5,073 nucleotides of DNA. Origin: an uncultured bacterium. GTDB lineage: Bacteria > Patescibacteriota > Saccharimonadia > Saccharimonadales > Saccharimonadaceae. The notes under the pieces were generated by a model that was not told the DNA's origin, ran no database searches, and worked only from the letters and a program-made list of their open reading frames with translations. Location: NCBI GenBank assembly GCA_900556165.1, contig USNP01000048.1:1-5073 (forward strand), given 5' to 3'. This document shows, piece by piece, positions 1 through 5,073 of the stretch (position 1 is the first letter of the stretch; the number at the start of each line of letters is the position of its first letter). A program made the translations under genes and the position numbers.

Positions 1-2
1 AT

Positions 3-101
3 TTATATCAAAGTAATGAAATTAATTGTATTAAAGGTTTGAAAGTTTGTGACAAAAATTTTATGAAAACTGGAAGAGAGATAAATCTTTCTGAAAATTG
101 A
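3..101 (+). CDS. Possible 3' tail of an upstream gene (partial, uncertain)
   Basis: One + frame is open from the window edge for about 32 codons and ends in TGA at 99-101. The peptide (begins LYQSNEINC, ends INLSEN) matches no family I recognise. The other two + frames close early (TAA at 14-16, TGA at 40-42), so this frame is the only candidate for a gene entering from the left. In DNA this AT-rich an open run of this length can occur by chance, and the composition does not decide it. If real, its stop codon overlaps the -35 element of the recG promoter, which would fit the tight packing seen elsewhere in the window. The alternative is that 1-97 is plain intergenic DNA. Confidence 0.22.
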   Translation, partial: LYQSNEINCIKGLKVCDKNFMKTGREINLSEN

Positions 102-126
102 AAATGATAGCAAAAAATGCTAAAAT
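98..126 (+). promoter_or_regulatory. recG promoter (extended -10)
   Basis: The -35 element TTGAAA lies at 98-103, followed by a 17-bp spacer and the -10 element TAAAAT at 121-126. TGC at 118-120 supplies the TGn extended -10 motif. Counting the last -10 base as -7 puts +1 at position 133, which is the A of the recG ATG. The same architecture recurs upstream of nusA and galU, which supports the call. A second TATAAT-like string at 129-134 overlaps the start codon but has no -35 at suitable spacing. Confidence 0.7.
108..122. repeat. Short inverted repeat in the recG promoter (candidate operator)
   Basis: TAGCA at 108-112 and TGCTA at 118-122 are exact inverted arms separated by AAAAA. The arms repeat at a 10-bp interval, about one helical turn, as expected for a dimeric helix-turn-helix repressor. 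The dyad fills the spacer and overlaps the extended -10, where binding would block RNA polymerase. It lies upstream of the predicted +1, so it would act as DNA rather than as an RNA hairpin. Five-bp arms in AT-rich DNA can arise by chance, and no specific regulator is implied. Confidence 0.3.
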
Positions 127-132
127 TATATA

Positions 133-2184
133 ATGAATCTAAATTCTTCATTAGAGCTTGTTAAAGGTGTTGGCGAGAAGACACTTGAAAAATTCGAAAA
201 TGCTAATTTGCGAACTGTTGGTGATATTCTGGAGTTTTTTCCTCGAAAATATGAAGATTTCGCAAGCTTAACTGATTTGAGCGAAATTAAGCCAGGGAAG
301 GTTTTATTTAAAGCGCGTGCTGATAAAATTTCAATGCGTCGGGTTCGCCGCGGGATGACGATAACTGAGGCAATTTTGACTGACGGAAAAGAGAAAATTA
401 AAGCAATTTGGTTTAATCAGCCGTATCGCGTAAAGCAACTTCAAGATGAAGATGATTTTTTCTTTTCAGGAAAATTTGAGTTTAATTATAATCGATATCA
501 AATCACTAATCCTAGCGTGATGAAGCGTGAAGAATTACCAAAAAATCAAAATTTCTCGGGAGAAGATGGTGAAATTGTGCCGATTTATCGTCAGAAAAAT
601 GGCTTGAAAACAGAAGTTATTCGTAAAACTTTGTCAGAATTAAAACCTTTGATGCGGATTTTGCCTGAAACTTTGCCGGAAATTGTCGTTCGAAAAGAGA
701 AGATGATTTCGCGCGCGCAGGCGATCGAGTGGGTTCATTTCCCACAAACTGCTCAGCAATTCGATTTAGCTCTTGATCGATTGGCTTTTGAAGAAATTTT
801 TGAGTTAATTTTGGCTTCAAGATTGAATAAAATTGAAAATGAACAATTGAAAAGTTATAAAATTGAGCCGAAAATTCGAGATGTGAAGAATTTTGTCGAG
901 AAGTTACCGTTTGAATTAACACCTTCGCAACGCTTTGCTTCTTGGGAGATTATGCAAAATATGGCACAAAACCAACCTATGAATAGGCTTTTGCAAGGTG
1001 ATGTTGGCTCAGGAAAAACTACCGTGGCTGCAATTTCAGCTTTAAATACTGTAAAAAATGGATATCAAGTTGCGGTTTTTGCGCCAACTGAAATTCTGGC
1101 TCAACAGCTTGCGGATAATTTTTCGAAAACTTTGTCGTGGGCGGATATTTCGGTTGGGTTTCTTTCAGGAAAAGTGAAAGGGAACGCACGAAAAACACTC
1201 TACGAAAACTTAAAAAAAGGCAATTTAGACATTTTGGTTGGGACGAGTGCGATAATTCAAGAAAAAGTTGAATTTTTGAATCTTGGCTTGGTTATTATCG
1301 ATGAGCAGCATCGTTTTGGTGTAGTACAGCGGCAGAAAATTCTTGAAAAATCGCATCAAAAAATGCCACACTTACTAGCGATGACTGCGACGCCGATTCC
1401 ACGATCATTGCAACTTACACTTTTTGGAGATTTGAGTGTTTCGATTTTGAAAGAAAAACCAAAAGGTCGAAAACCGGTTCGGACCGAGATTATTTCGCCA
1501 GCTTCTCGTGCGCCAATGAATTCTAAAATTAAAACTGAAATTTCAAATGGTCGGCAAGCTTTTGTGATTGTTCCTGCAATTTCAGAGAGTTCGAATGATG
1601 AAATTAAAAGTGTTGAAACTGAATTTAAGCGATTGAGACGCGATTTTAAAGAATTTCGAATTTTACAACTTCACGGCAAAATGAAGCCTGAAGAAAAAGA
1701 GCAAGTTATGGCGGATTTTTTGGCGAAAAAAGCTGATATTTTGCTTTCAACAACTGTGATTGAGGTTGGTGTGGATATACCGAATGCGAGTGTGATTGTG
1801 ATTGAAAATGCGGATCGTTTCGGATTAAGCCAGCTTCATCAGCTTCGTGGTCGCGTTGGTCGTGGTGGTGGAAATGCGTTTTGCTATCTTGTAATGAGTT
1901 CGAATGCAAAACCACCACAAAGGCTTCAAGAGATTTCGAAAACAGACGATGGTTTTATTTTGGCTGAAAAAGATTTGGAGCTTCGCGGGGCTGGTGAAAT
2001 TTATGGTAAGGCTCAAAGTGGAGAAATTAATCTGGAATTTGCAAGTATTAGTGACACGAAAATGATTTCGCGTGCGCAATTGGCGGTTGATTTTTTGTTT
2101 GAAAATCAAAAAGAATGGCAAGAGTATTTAAGTAGAAAGCCAAAATCACTCGAAAAATATCAAAGATTGACTTTATTAAATTAA
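133..2184 (+). CDS. recG: ATP-dependent DNA helicase RecG
   Basis: RecG is a superfamily 2 DNA translocase that binds branched DNA, regresses stalled replication forks and helps process Holliday junctions and R-loops in the cytoplasm. At 683 residues the protein is close to the usual bacterial length (about 690). The N-terminus has the LVKGVGEKT helix-hairpin signature (residues 9-17). The wedge/OB region follows, with the WFNQPY motif at 93-98. LPFELTPSQ (258-266) opens the helicase core. Walker A is GDVGSGKT (289-296), Walker B is DEQH (390-393) and motif III is TATPIPR (418-424). Motif V is TTVIEVGVDIP (540-550) and motif VI is QLRGRVGR (570-577). The RecG-specific translocation hairpin is visible as DLELRGAGE...G (614-625) followed by QSG (628-630). 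All core residues are intact. ATG 133 is the first start after an in-frame TAA at 121-123, and there is no Shine-Dalgarno sequence before it. The gene is probably monocistronic. Confidence 0.97.
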   Translation: MNLNSSLELVKGVGEKTLEKFENANLRTVGDILEFFPRKYEDFASLTDLSEIKPGKVLFKARADKISMRRVRRGMTITEAILTDGKEKIKAIWFNQPYRVKQLQDEDDFFFSGKFEFNYNRYQITNPSVMKREELPKNQNFSGEDGEIVPIYRQKNGLKTEVIRKTLSELKPLMRILPETLPEIVVRKEKMISRAQAIEWVHFPQTAQQFDLALDRLAFEEIFELILASRLNKIENEQLKSYKIEPKIRDVKNFVEKLPFELTPSQRFASWEIMQNMAQNQPMNRLLQGDVGSGKTTVAAISALNTVKNGYQVAVFAPTEILAQQLADNFSKTLSWADISVGFLSGKVKGNARKTLYENLKKGNLDILVGTSAIIQEKVEFLNLGLVIIDEQHRFGVVQRQKILEKSHQKMPHLLAMTATPIPRSLQLTLFGDLSVSILKEKPKGRKPVRTEIISPASRAPMNSKIKTEISNGRQAFVIVPAISESSNDEIKSVETEFKRLRRDFKEFRILQLHGKMKPEEKEQVMADFLAKKADILLSTTVIEVGVDIPNASVIVIENADRFGLSQLHQLRGRVGRGGGNAFCYLVMSSNAKPPQRLQEISKTDDGFILAEKDLELRGAGEIYGKAQSGEINLEFASISDTKMISRAQLAVDFLFENQKEWQEYLSRKPKSLEKYQRLTLLN

Positions 2185-2188
2185 AATC

Positions 2189-2217
2189 TTGACGAAAAAA
2201 ATAAAGTATGTTAAAAT
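2189..2217 (+). promoter_or_regulatory. nusA promoter (extended -10)
   Basis: TTGACG at 2189-2194, a 17-bp spacer and TAAAAT at 2212-2217, with TGT at 2209-2211 completing a TGnTAAAAT extended -10. The predicted +1 is G2224, giving a leader of about 55 nt. The -35 begins only four bases after the recG stop codon, so nusA has its own promoter rather than depending on recG read-through. Confidence 0.75.
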
Positions 2218-2226
2218 TGAAAAGTA

Positions 2227-2250
2227 GTCGGCCAGCAGGTCGGCATTTTT
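2227..2250 (+). terminator. Hairpin plus T-run: recG terminator and/or nusA leader attenuator
   Basis: Arms at 2227-2233 (GTCGGCC) and 2238-2244 (GGTCGGC) can form a 7-bp stem with two G-U wobbles around an AGCA loop, followed by A and five Ts (2246-2250). This is the form of an intrinsic terminator and is the only one found after recG, 43 bases past its stop codon. It lies downstream of the predicted nusA +1 (2224), so nusA transcripts must also pass through it. It could end recG mRNA, attenuate nusA, or form a stabilising 5' hairpin on the nusA message. The sequence alone does not choose between these. Confidence 0.65.
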
Positions 2251-2267
2251 CATAAAAGAAATTATTT

Positions 2268-2274
2268 GAAAGGA
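2268..2274 (+). promoter_or_regulatory. Ribosome binding site of nusA
   Basis: GAAAGGA ends four bases before the ATG at 2279. It is a partial match to the Shine-Dalgarno consensus with a short spacer, so initiation is probably moderate. It supports 2279 as the start over the later in-frame ATGs of the MM pair at residues 8-9. Confidence 0.6.
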
Positions 2275-2278
2275 TAAA

Positions 2279-3475
2279 ATGGAAGATTTGAATATTAAAC
2301 AGATGATGTTAGCAGCAAAAACTATTGCGGCTGAAAAAAACTTGCCAGAAGAAAAAGTTTTGGAAGTAATAGAAATGGCAATTGCAGCGGCTTGGCGTCG
2401 TGAAAATGGAAATCGTGATCAAAATGTTCGTGCAGAACTTAACACCGAAACTGGAGAAGCGGAAGTTTTTGTTCAATATGAAGTTGTTGATGGTGAAGAG
2501 GCCTACAATATAAATAACGAGATTTCGCTTGAAGATGCTAAAAATATTGATCAAAATGCTGAAATTGGCGAAATTGTGGAAGAGAAATTTTCAGTTGAAA
2601 CTTTTGGTCGTGTTGCGGCTCAAACTGCAAAACAAGTTGTTCTTCAGCGACTTCGCGAGGCTGAGCGAGAAATTATTCTTGAAGAATTTGAAGATAAAGT
2701 TGGTACAATCGTGAGCGGTTCGGTTTCAAAAATTGATCAGCGATTCGTTCGAATTGATCTTGGAAAAGCGAGTGGAATTATGCCTCTTCGCGAACAAATT
2801 AACGGTGAATATTTCAGTGTTGGTCAGCGAATTAAAGTTTTAATTAAAGAAATTGAACGTGAAGGTCGCGCACCGGAGTTAATTCTTTCACGTTCGGATG
2901 CTAAATTTGTTGAGATTTTGTTCGAACAGGAAGTACCAGAACTCGAAACTGGAATGGTTGAAATTGTAGCTATTGCTCGCGAAGCTGGACGCCGCACAAA
3001 AATGGCCGTTCGTTCAGTGATGAATGGTGTTGATCCAGTTGGGACTTTTGTCGGTAGTCGTGGAGTTCGTGTCCAATCTGTAATGAATGAAATAGGTGAA
3101 CGCGAAAAAATTGATATTGTAACTTGGAGTGAAAATCCGAGCGAATTTATTCGTGAAGCTTTAAATCCAGCAGAAGTTATTGAGGTTCAGATCAAGGAAA
3201 CTACTGAAAACGAACGCAAACGAGCAACTGTACTTGTAAGCGAAGATCAGCAAAGTGTTGCTATTGGGCGAGCTGGGCAGAATGTACGTCTTGCGAGCCG
3301 ATTGACAGGTTATGAACTTGATATTGAACTTGCGAAAGCTGTTGAGAAGAAACCTCGCGGAAATGTTGAAGATGGACTTTTTAATGCTTTAAGCGAAGCA
3401 ACAGAAAGTGAAGTTGTTAAAAATCTTGATGGTGATGAGAGCGATCGAGAAAAGTTCGGTGGAGAAGAGCAATAA
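2279..3475 (+). CDS. nusA: Transcription termination/antitermination factor NusA
   Basis: NusA binds RNA polymerase and nascent RNA. It promotes pausing and hairpin-dependent termination, and takes part in antitermination of rRNA operons. Domains in order are: N-terminal RNAP-binding domain (about 1-135, with the typical EEKVLEVIEMAIAAAWRR helix at 24-41), S1 domain (about 142-207, GTIVSGSV to LSRSD), KH1 with DPVGTFVGSRGVRVQ (252-266), and KH2 with AIGRAGQNVRLASRLTG (328-344). KH1 has TF where many homologues have AC after DPVG. After KH2 there is an acidic, probably disordered tail (about 353-398) and no Escherichia-type acidic repeats. The length of 398 aa fits the short NusA class. It stands alone: neither rimP upstream nor ylxR/infB downstream is present, although most bacteria keep nusA in that cluster. 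It has its own promoter and terminator. Confidence 0.97.
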   Translation: MEDLNIKQMMLAAKTIAAEKNLPEEKVLEVIEMAIAAAWRRENGNRDQNVRAELNTETGEAEVFVQYEVVDGEEAYNINNEISLEDAKNIDQNAEIGEIVEEKFSVETFGRVAAQTAKQVVLQRLREAEREIILEEFEDKVGTIVSGSVSKIDQRFVRIDLGKASGIMPLREQINGEYFSVGQRIKVLIKEIEREGRAPELILSRSDAKFVEILFEQEVPELETGMVEIVAIAREAGRRTKMAVRSVMNGVDPVGTFVGSRGVRVQSVMNEIGEREKIDIVTWSENPSEFIREALNPAEVIEVQIKETTENERKRATVLVSEDQQSVAIGRAGQNVRLASRLTGYELDIELAKAVEKKPRGNVEDGLFNALSEATESEVVKNLDGDESDREKFGGEEQ

Positions 3476-3483
3476 AATTTTGA

Positions 3484-3513
3484 AAGCTGGCGGAATTTGA
3501 CCGCTGGCTTTTT
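3484..3513 (+). terminator. nusA intrinsic terminator
   Basis: Arms at 3484-3493 (AAGCTGGCGG) and 3501-3510 (CCGCTGGCTT) pair over 10 bp with two adjacent G-U wobbles. The loop is seven bases (3494-3500) and the T-run is 3509-3513. It starts 8 bases after the nusA stop codon. On the opposite strand the G-U pairs become A-C mismatches, so it should work best in the + direction. Its loop and 3' arm also hold the galU -35 element. Confidence 0.85.
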
Positions 3514-3525
3514 ATATGATATAAT
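3497..3525 (+). promoter_or_regulatory. galU promoter embedded in the nusA terminator
   Basis: TTGACC at 3497-3502, a 17-bp spacer and a perfect TATAAT at 3520-3525, with TGA at 3517-3519 giving an extended -10. This is the best promoter match in the window. The -35 lies in the loop and first bases of the 3' arm of the nusA terminator, and the spacer contains the rest of that arm and the T-run. The predicted +1 is A3532, giving a leader of about 44 nt. Confidence 0.78.
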
Positions 3526-3533
3526 TAGGATAT

Positions 3534-3549
3534 TAGCTGTAGATAGCTA
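3534..3549 (+). repeat. Small inverted repeat at the 5' end of the galU leader
   Basis: TAGCT (3534-3538) and AGCTA (3545-3549) are exact inverted arms around a six-base loop. They start two bases after the predicted +1. The hairpin would be weak and has no T-run, so it is more likely a minor 5'-end structure, an operator-like dyad or chance than a terminator. Confidence 0.25.
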
Positions 3550-3561
3550 GGAACTTAAAAA

Positions 3562-3567
3562 AGGAGG
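3562..3567 (+). promoter_or_regulatory. Strong ribosome binding site of galU-like gene
   Basis: AGGAGG, a perfect Shine-Dalgarno core, ends eight bases before ATG 3576. It fixes this start in preference to the in-frame ATG at 3597 (residue 8), which lies directly before the nucleotide-binding motif but has no such site. Confidence 0.9.
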
Positions 3568-3575
3568 GCATTTCT

Positions 3576-4538
3576 ATGTCAAATAAAATTGAAAATATGA
3601 AGATTGTAATCCCTGCGGCCGGAAATGGAACGCGTGGATATCCAGCAACTACGGCTTTTTCGAAAGAGCTGATTCCACTCCCATTTGATGGTTTTTTGCA
3701 AAATATCATCTGTATTCAGATTGAAAAGTTGTTAGAGATTGGTGTTTTGGCGGAAAATATCGCGATTGTAATTAGTCCTGAAAAAAATGATATTCGGCAG
3801 GTTTTTGAAATTAAGCAAGAACTTGCAGATTCGCTTCGAAAAAAAGGAAAAGCTAAATTTGCTGAAAAAATTGAGCAGGTTGGGATTCTTTCGCCAAAGA
3901 ATTTCATTTTGCAAAATTGCGTGGCTTATGGAAATCAAGCGCCTCTTTCAACACCGGAAGTTATTAATTTTATAGGTAAAAATGATTTTTGGTATGTTTT
4001 ACCGGATGATATTTTTGCGATTAAAAATGGTAAAAAGAACGAATTTTTACAGATGTTCGAAGCTTATCAGAAGTTTAGTGGAAGTGTTATGGCTGCAAAG
4101 GAAGTTCTTAATGATGCTGAATTTGATAAATATGGTATTGTAGCAGGCTTAATTGTGGCGCGCGAAAAAGGTTCTAACGGGAATTTGATCGTTGATGTTG
4201 AGAGGATCGACGAAAAACCAGGTGTTGAAAATGCGAAAAGTAATCTTGCAAGCGTTTGTGCATGGATTTTTAAGAACAACTATCTTGAATCATTAGTATG
4301 GAATTTGGCTGAATGGCAAAAAAATCCCAATGGTGAATTAATGCTCCAATCTGCAATTCAACACTCTATTGACAATGGTGAAAAATTCTACGCTGTTCAA
4401 ATTAGAGATGGCTGGTATTGTGATAGTGGGAATAATTTCGATTATTCGTTATCTGTTCCAGCGATGATGTTGGCGCAAGATGAGTCTGGCGAATATCTTG
4501 AAGAACTTCGTCGGATTATGAAGTTTTTTGAAAAATAA
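3576..4538 (+). CDS. galU: UTP-glucose-1-phosphate uridylyltransferase family protein (divergent GalU)
   Basis: A 320-residue sugar-phosphate nucleotidyltransferase with a Rossmann-like fold. GalU enzymes convert UTP and glucose 1-phosphate into UDP-glucose and pyrophosphate, feeding cell-surface glycan synthesis in the cytoplasm. Visible signatures are IVIPAAGNGTR (10-20, triphosphate-binding loop), TAFSKELIPL (26-35, matching the family's KAxPKExLPx), VLPDD (141-145, metal-binding aspartates), KYGIV (185-189), EKPG (213-216, sugar-phosphate-binding Lys) and GWYCDSG (279-285, second metal Asp). Length is close to GalU (about 300). It departs from GalU where the usual GLGHAV reads GNQAPL (119-124) and where GEIQLTDA reads GELMLQSA (253-260). 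Nucleotide or sugar specificity could therefore differ, and another NDP-sugar pyrophosphorylase is possible. The family is certain but the exact substrate is not. The gene has its own promoter, strong RBS and terminator. Confidence 0.85.
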   Translation: MSNKIENMKIVIPAAGNGTRGYPATTAFSKELIPLPFDGFLQNIICIQIEKLLEIGVLAENIAIVISPEKNDIRQVFEIKQELADSLRKKGKAKFAEKIEQVGILSPKNFILQNCVAYGNQAPLSTPEVINFIGKNDFWYVLPDDIFAIKNGKKNEFLQMFEAYQKFSGSVMAAKEVLNDAEFDKYGIVAGLIVAREKGSNGNLIVDVERIDEKPGVENAKSNLASVCAWIFKNNYLESLVWNLAEWQKNPNGELMLQSAIQHSIDNGEKFYAVQIRDGWYCDSGNNFDYSLSVPAMMLAQDESGEYLEELRRIMKFFEK

Positions 4539-4543
4539 CCTCT

Positions 4544-4569
4544 AAAAAAGCACTCATGTGAGTGCTTTT
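4544..4569. terminator. Bidirectional terminator between convergent galU and ogt
   Basis: AAAAGCACTC (4546-4555) and GAGTGCTTTT (4560-4569) form a perfect 10-bp stem around ATGT. The + strand has a T4 end (4566-4569) and the - strand reads U6 from the A-run at 4544-4549, so it can end transcripts from both sides. It sits in the 39-bp gap between the two stop codons. Confidence 0.9.
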
Positions 4570-4577
4570 AAAATTGT

Positions 4578-5073
4578 TTAGATTCCTTCGTGTTGAAGTA
4601 GCCAACTTTTGCGATTTTGACCACCGTTATATCCGCCAAAATCCATATCTTTAGTTAAAATTCGATGACAAGGAATAATGATTGAAAGCTTATTTACGTT
4701 TAGGGCATTTCCAACAGCGCGTACTGCATTAGGGTTTTCGATTTTTTCGGCAATTTCAGAATAAGTTGAAGTTGCGCCTGCGGGAATATTTCGAAGCTCT
4801 TCCCAAACCTGTTTTTGAAAATCAGTCCCAACGAGTTCGATTGGTGTTCGAAAACTTGCGAAAGGATGTTTAAAATAATCTTCAAGTTCCACGCGAATTT
4901 GTTTTATGGGTAGATTTTCACCCTCGATAATTTCTTTGGTTTCAAAAAAATCTTTAATTTGAGCTAAATCTTTTTCGAAATTTTCATTATCTTGAAATTC
5001 CAAAAAAACTAGAGCATTTTCGTGTGCAATTGCTGTCATTTCGCCGAGTGGCGTTTGGATTTTAGAAAATTTT
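4578..5073 (-). CDS. ogt: Methylated-DNA--[protein]-cysteine S-methyltransferase (5' end beyond window)
   Basis: A suicide repair protein that transfers the alkyl group from O6-methylguanine (or O4-methylthymine) in DNA onto its own cysteine. Residues are counted from the ATG at 5037-5039. The C-terminal domain is complete: GTDFQKQVWEELRNIPAG (71-88), TYSEIA (92-97), RAVGNA with the arginine finger (107-112), and active-site PCHR at 123-126 (Cys codon at 4668-4670). GGYNGG...RK then leads to the LLQHE end. The frame stays open upstream of that ATG to the window edge. The extra residues (KFSKIQTPLGE, then MTAIAHENALVFLEF) match the family's usual N-terminal strand, in which a TPLG motif precedes this point. 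I therefore place the true start outside the window and treat the 5' end as cut by the edge, not as a mutation. No Shine-Dalgarno sequence precedes the internal ATG. It is an Ogt-type protein without an AdaA domain in the visible part. Confidence 0.93.
   Translation of the reverse strand, partial: KFSKIQTPLGEMTAIAHENALVFLEFQDNENFEKDLAQIKDFFETKEIIEGENLPIKQIRVELEDYFKHPFASFRTPIELVGTDFQKQVWEELRNIPAGATSTYSEIAEKIENPNAVRAVGNALNVNKLSIIIPCHRILTKDMDFGGYNGGQNRKSWLLQHEGI

Noticed and set aside
129..134. TATAAT overlapping the recG start codon as a -10 element
   Set aside because: The only nearby -35 (98-103) is 25 bp away, which is too far. The TAAAAT at 121-126 has correct spacing and a TGn extension.
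1846..1872. Repetitive GGTCGTGG-like run in recG
   Set aside because: It encodes the conserved LRGRVGRGGG motif VI region, so the repetition follows from the Arg/Gly codons.
617..2121. Three - strand open frames inside recG (617-922, 1706-1918, 1825-2121)
   Set aside because: They lie antisense to well-conserved RecG motifs, have low-complexity His/Ser/Asn/Phe-rich translations, lack ribosome binding sites and resemble no family. They are by-products of recG codon use.
2309..2714. Open frames overlapping nusA (2309-2554 on -, 2529-2714 on +)
   Set aside because: Both are out of frame with intact NusA domains and read as Phe/Ile- or Lys/Leu-rich strings without start signals. The hydrophobic - strand peptide is an effect of the AT-rich antisense sequence, not a membrane protein.
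3716..4279. Open frames overlapping the galU-like gene (3716-3907, 3732-3938, 3787-3975, 4067-4279)
   Set aside because: They are shadows of the 320-residue gene, with no family resemblance and no RBS.
4700..4885. Second - strand frame inside ogt
   Set aside because: It overlaps the conserved Ogt core in another frame, and its translation has no recognisable motif.
1..5073. CRISPR array, tRNA/rRNA gene, riboswitch, insertion sequence or defence system
   Set aside because: No regularly spaced repeats, tRNA-like cloverleaf, transposase or long terminal inverted repeats were seen. The gaps are at most about 130 bp and are explained by promoters, terminators and leaders.

Overview
This is an AT-rich, gene-dense stretch of a small bacterial genome. 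It carries three complete housekeeping genes on the + strand (recG, nusA and a galU-family nucleotidyltransferase) and a convergent, edge-truncated DNA-repair methyltransferase (ogt/MGMT family) on the - strand. No mobile element, CRISPR array, tRNA, rRNA or recognisable defence system was seen. The codons are strongly A/T-biased and TGG reads as Trp. No reassigned TGA was found: all four genes end in TAA. nusA lacks its usual partners (rimP, ylxR, infB) and forms its own transcription unit. The compact layout, short divergent proteins and low GC suggest a reduced-genome Patescibacteria/CPR organism, perhaps a low-GC Saccharibacterium. That is an inference from style, not from a marker gene, and a low-GC Firmicute-like lineage is not formally excluded.

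Layout. 1-132: upstream region with a possible 3' tail of an earlier gene and a good recG promoter whose predicted +1 falls on the A of the recG ATG, so the mRNA would be leaderless. 133-2184: recG. 2185-2278: a 94-bp gap holding the nusA promoter, a GC-rich hairpin followed by five Ts just after the predicted +1, and a weak Shine-Dalgarno sequence. 2279-3475: nusA. 3476-3575: a gap in which the nusA terminator and the galU promoter overlap physically, followed by a strong Shine-Dalgarno sequence. 3576-4538: galU-like gene. 4539-4577: a symmetric terminator shared by the two convergent genes. 4578-5073: ogt, whose reading frame stays open to the window edge. The ATG at 5037-5039 is probably internal.

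The genes do not form one pathway: RecG handles replication forks and recombination, NusA transcription elongation and termination, GalU nucleotide-sugar supply and Ogt alkylation repair. The most interesting content is regulatory. Three promoters share one tight architecture (TTGAnn, 17-bp spacer, TGn plus TAAAAT or TATAAT), and the three genes use three different translation-initiation set-ups: leaderless, weak SD and strong SD. A terminator-like hairpin sits inside the nusA leader, which would be an economical site for NusA autoregulation. I found no convincing wholly new multi-gene system.
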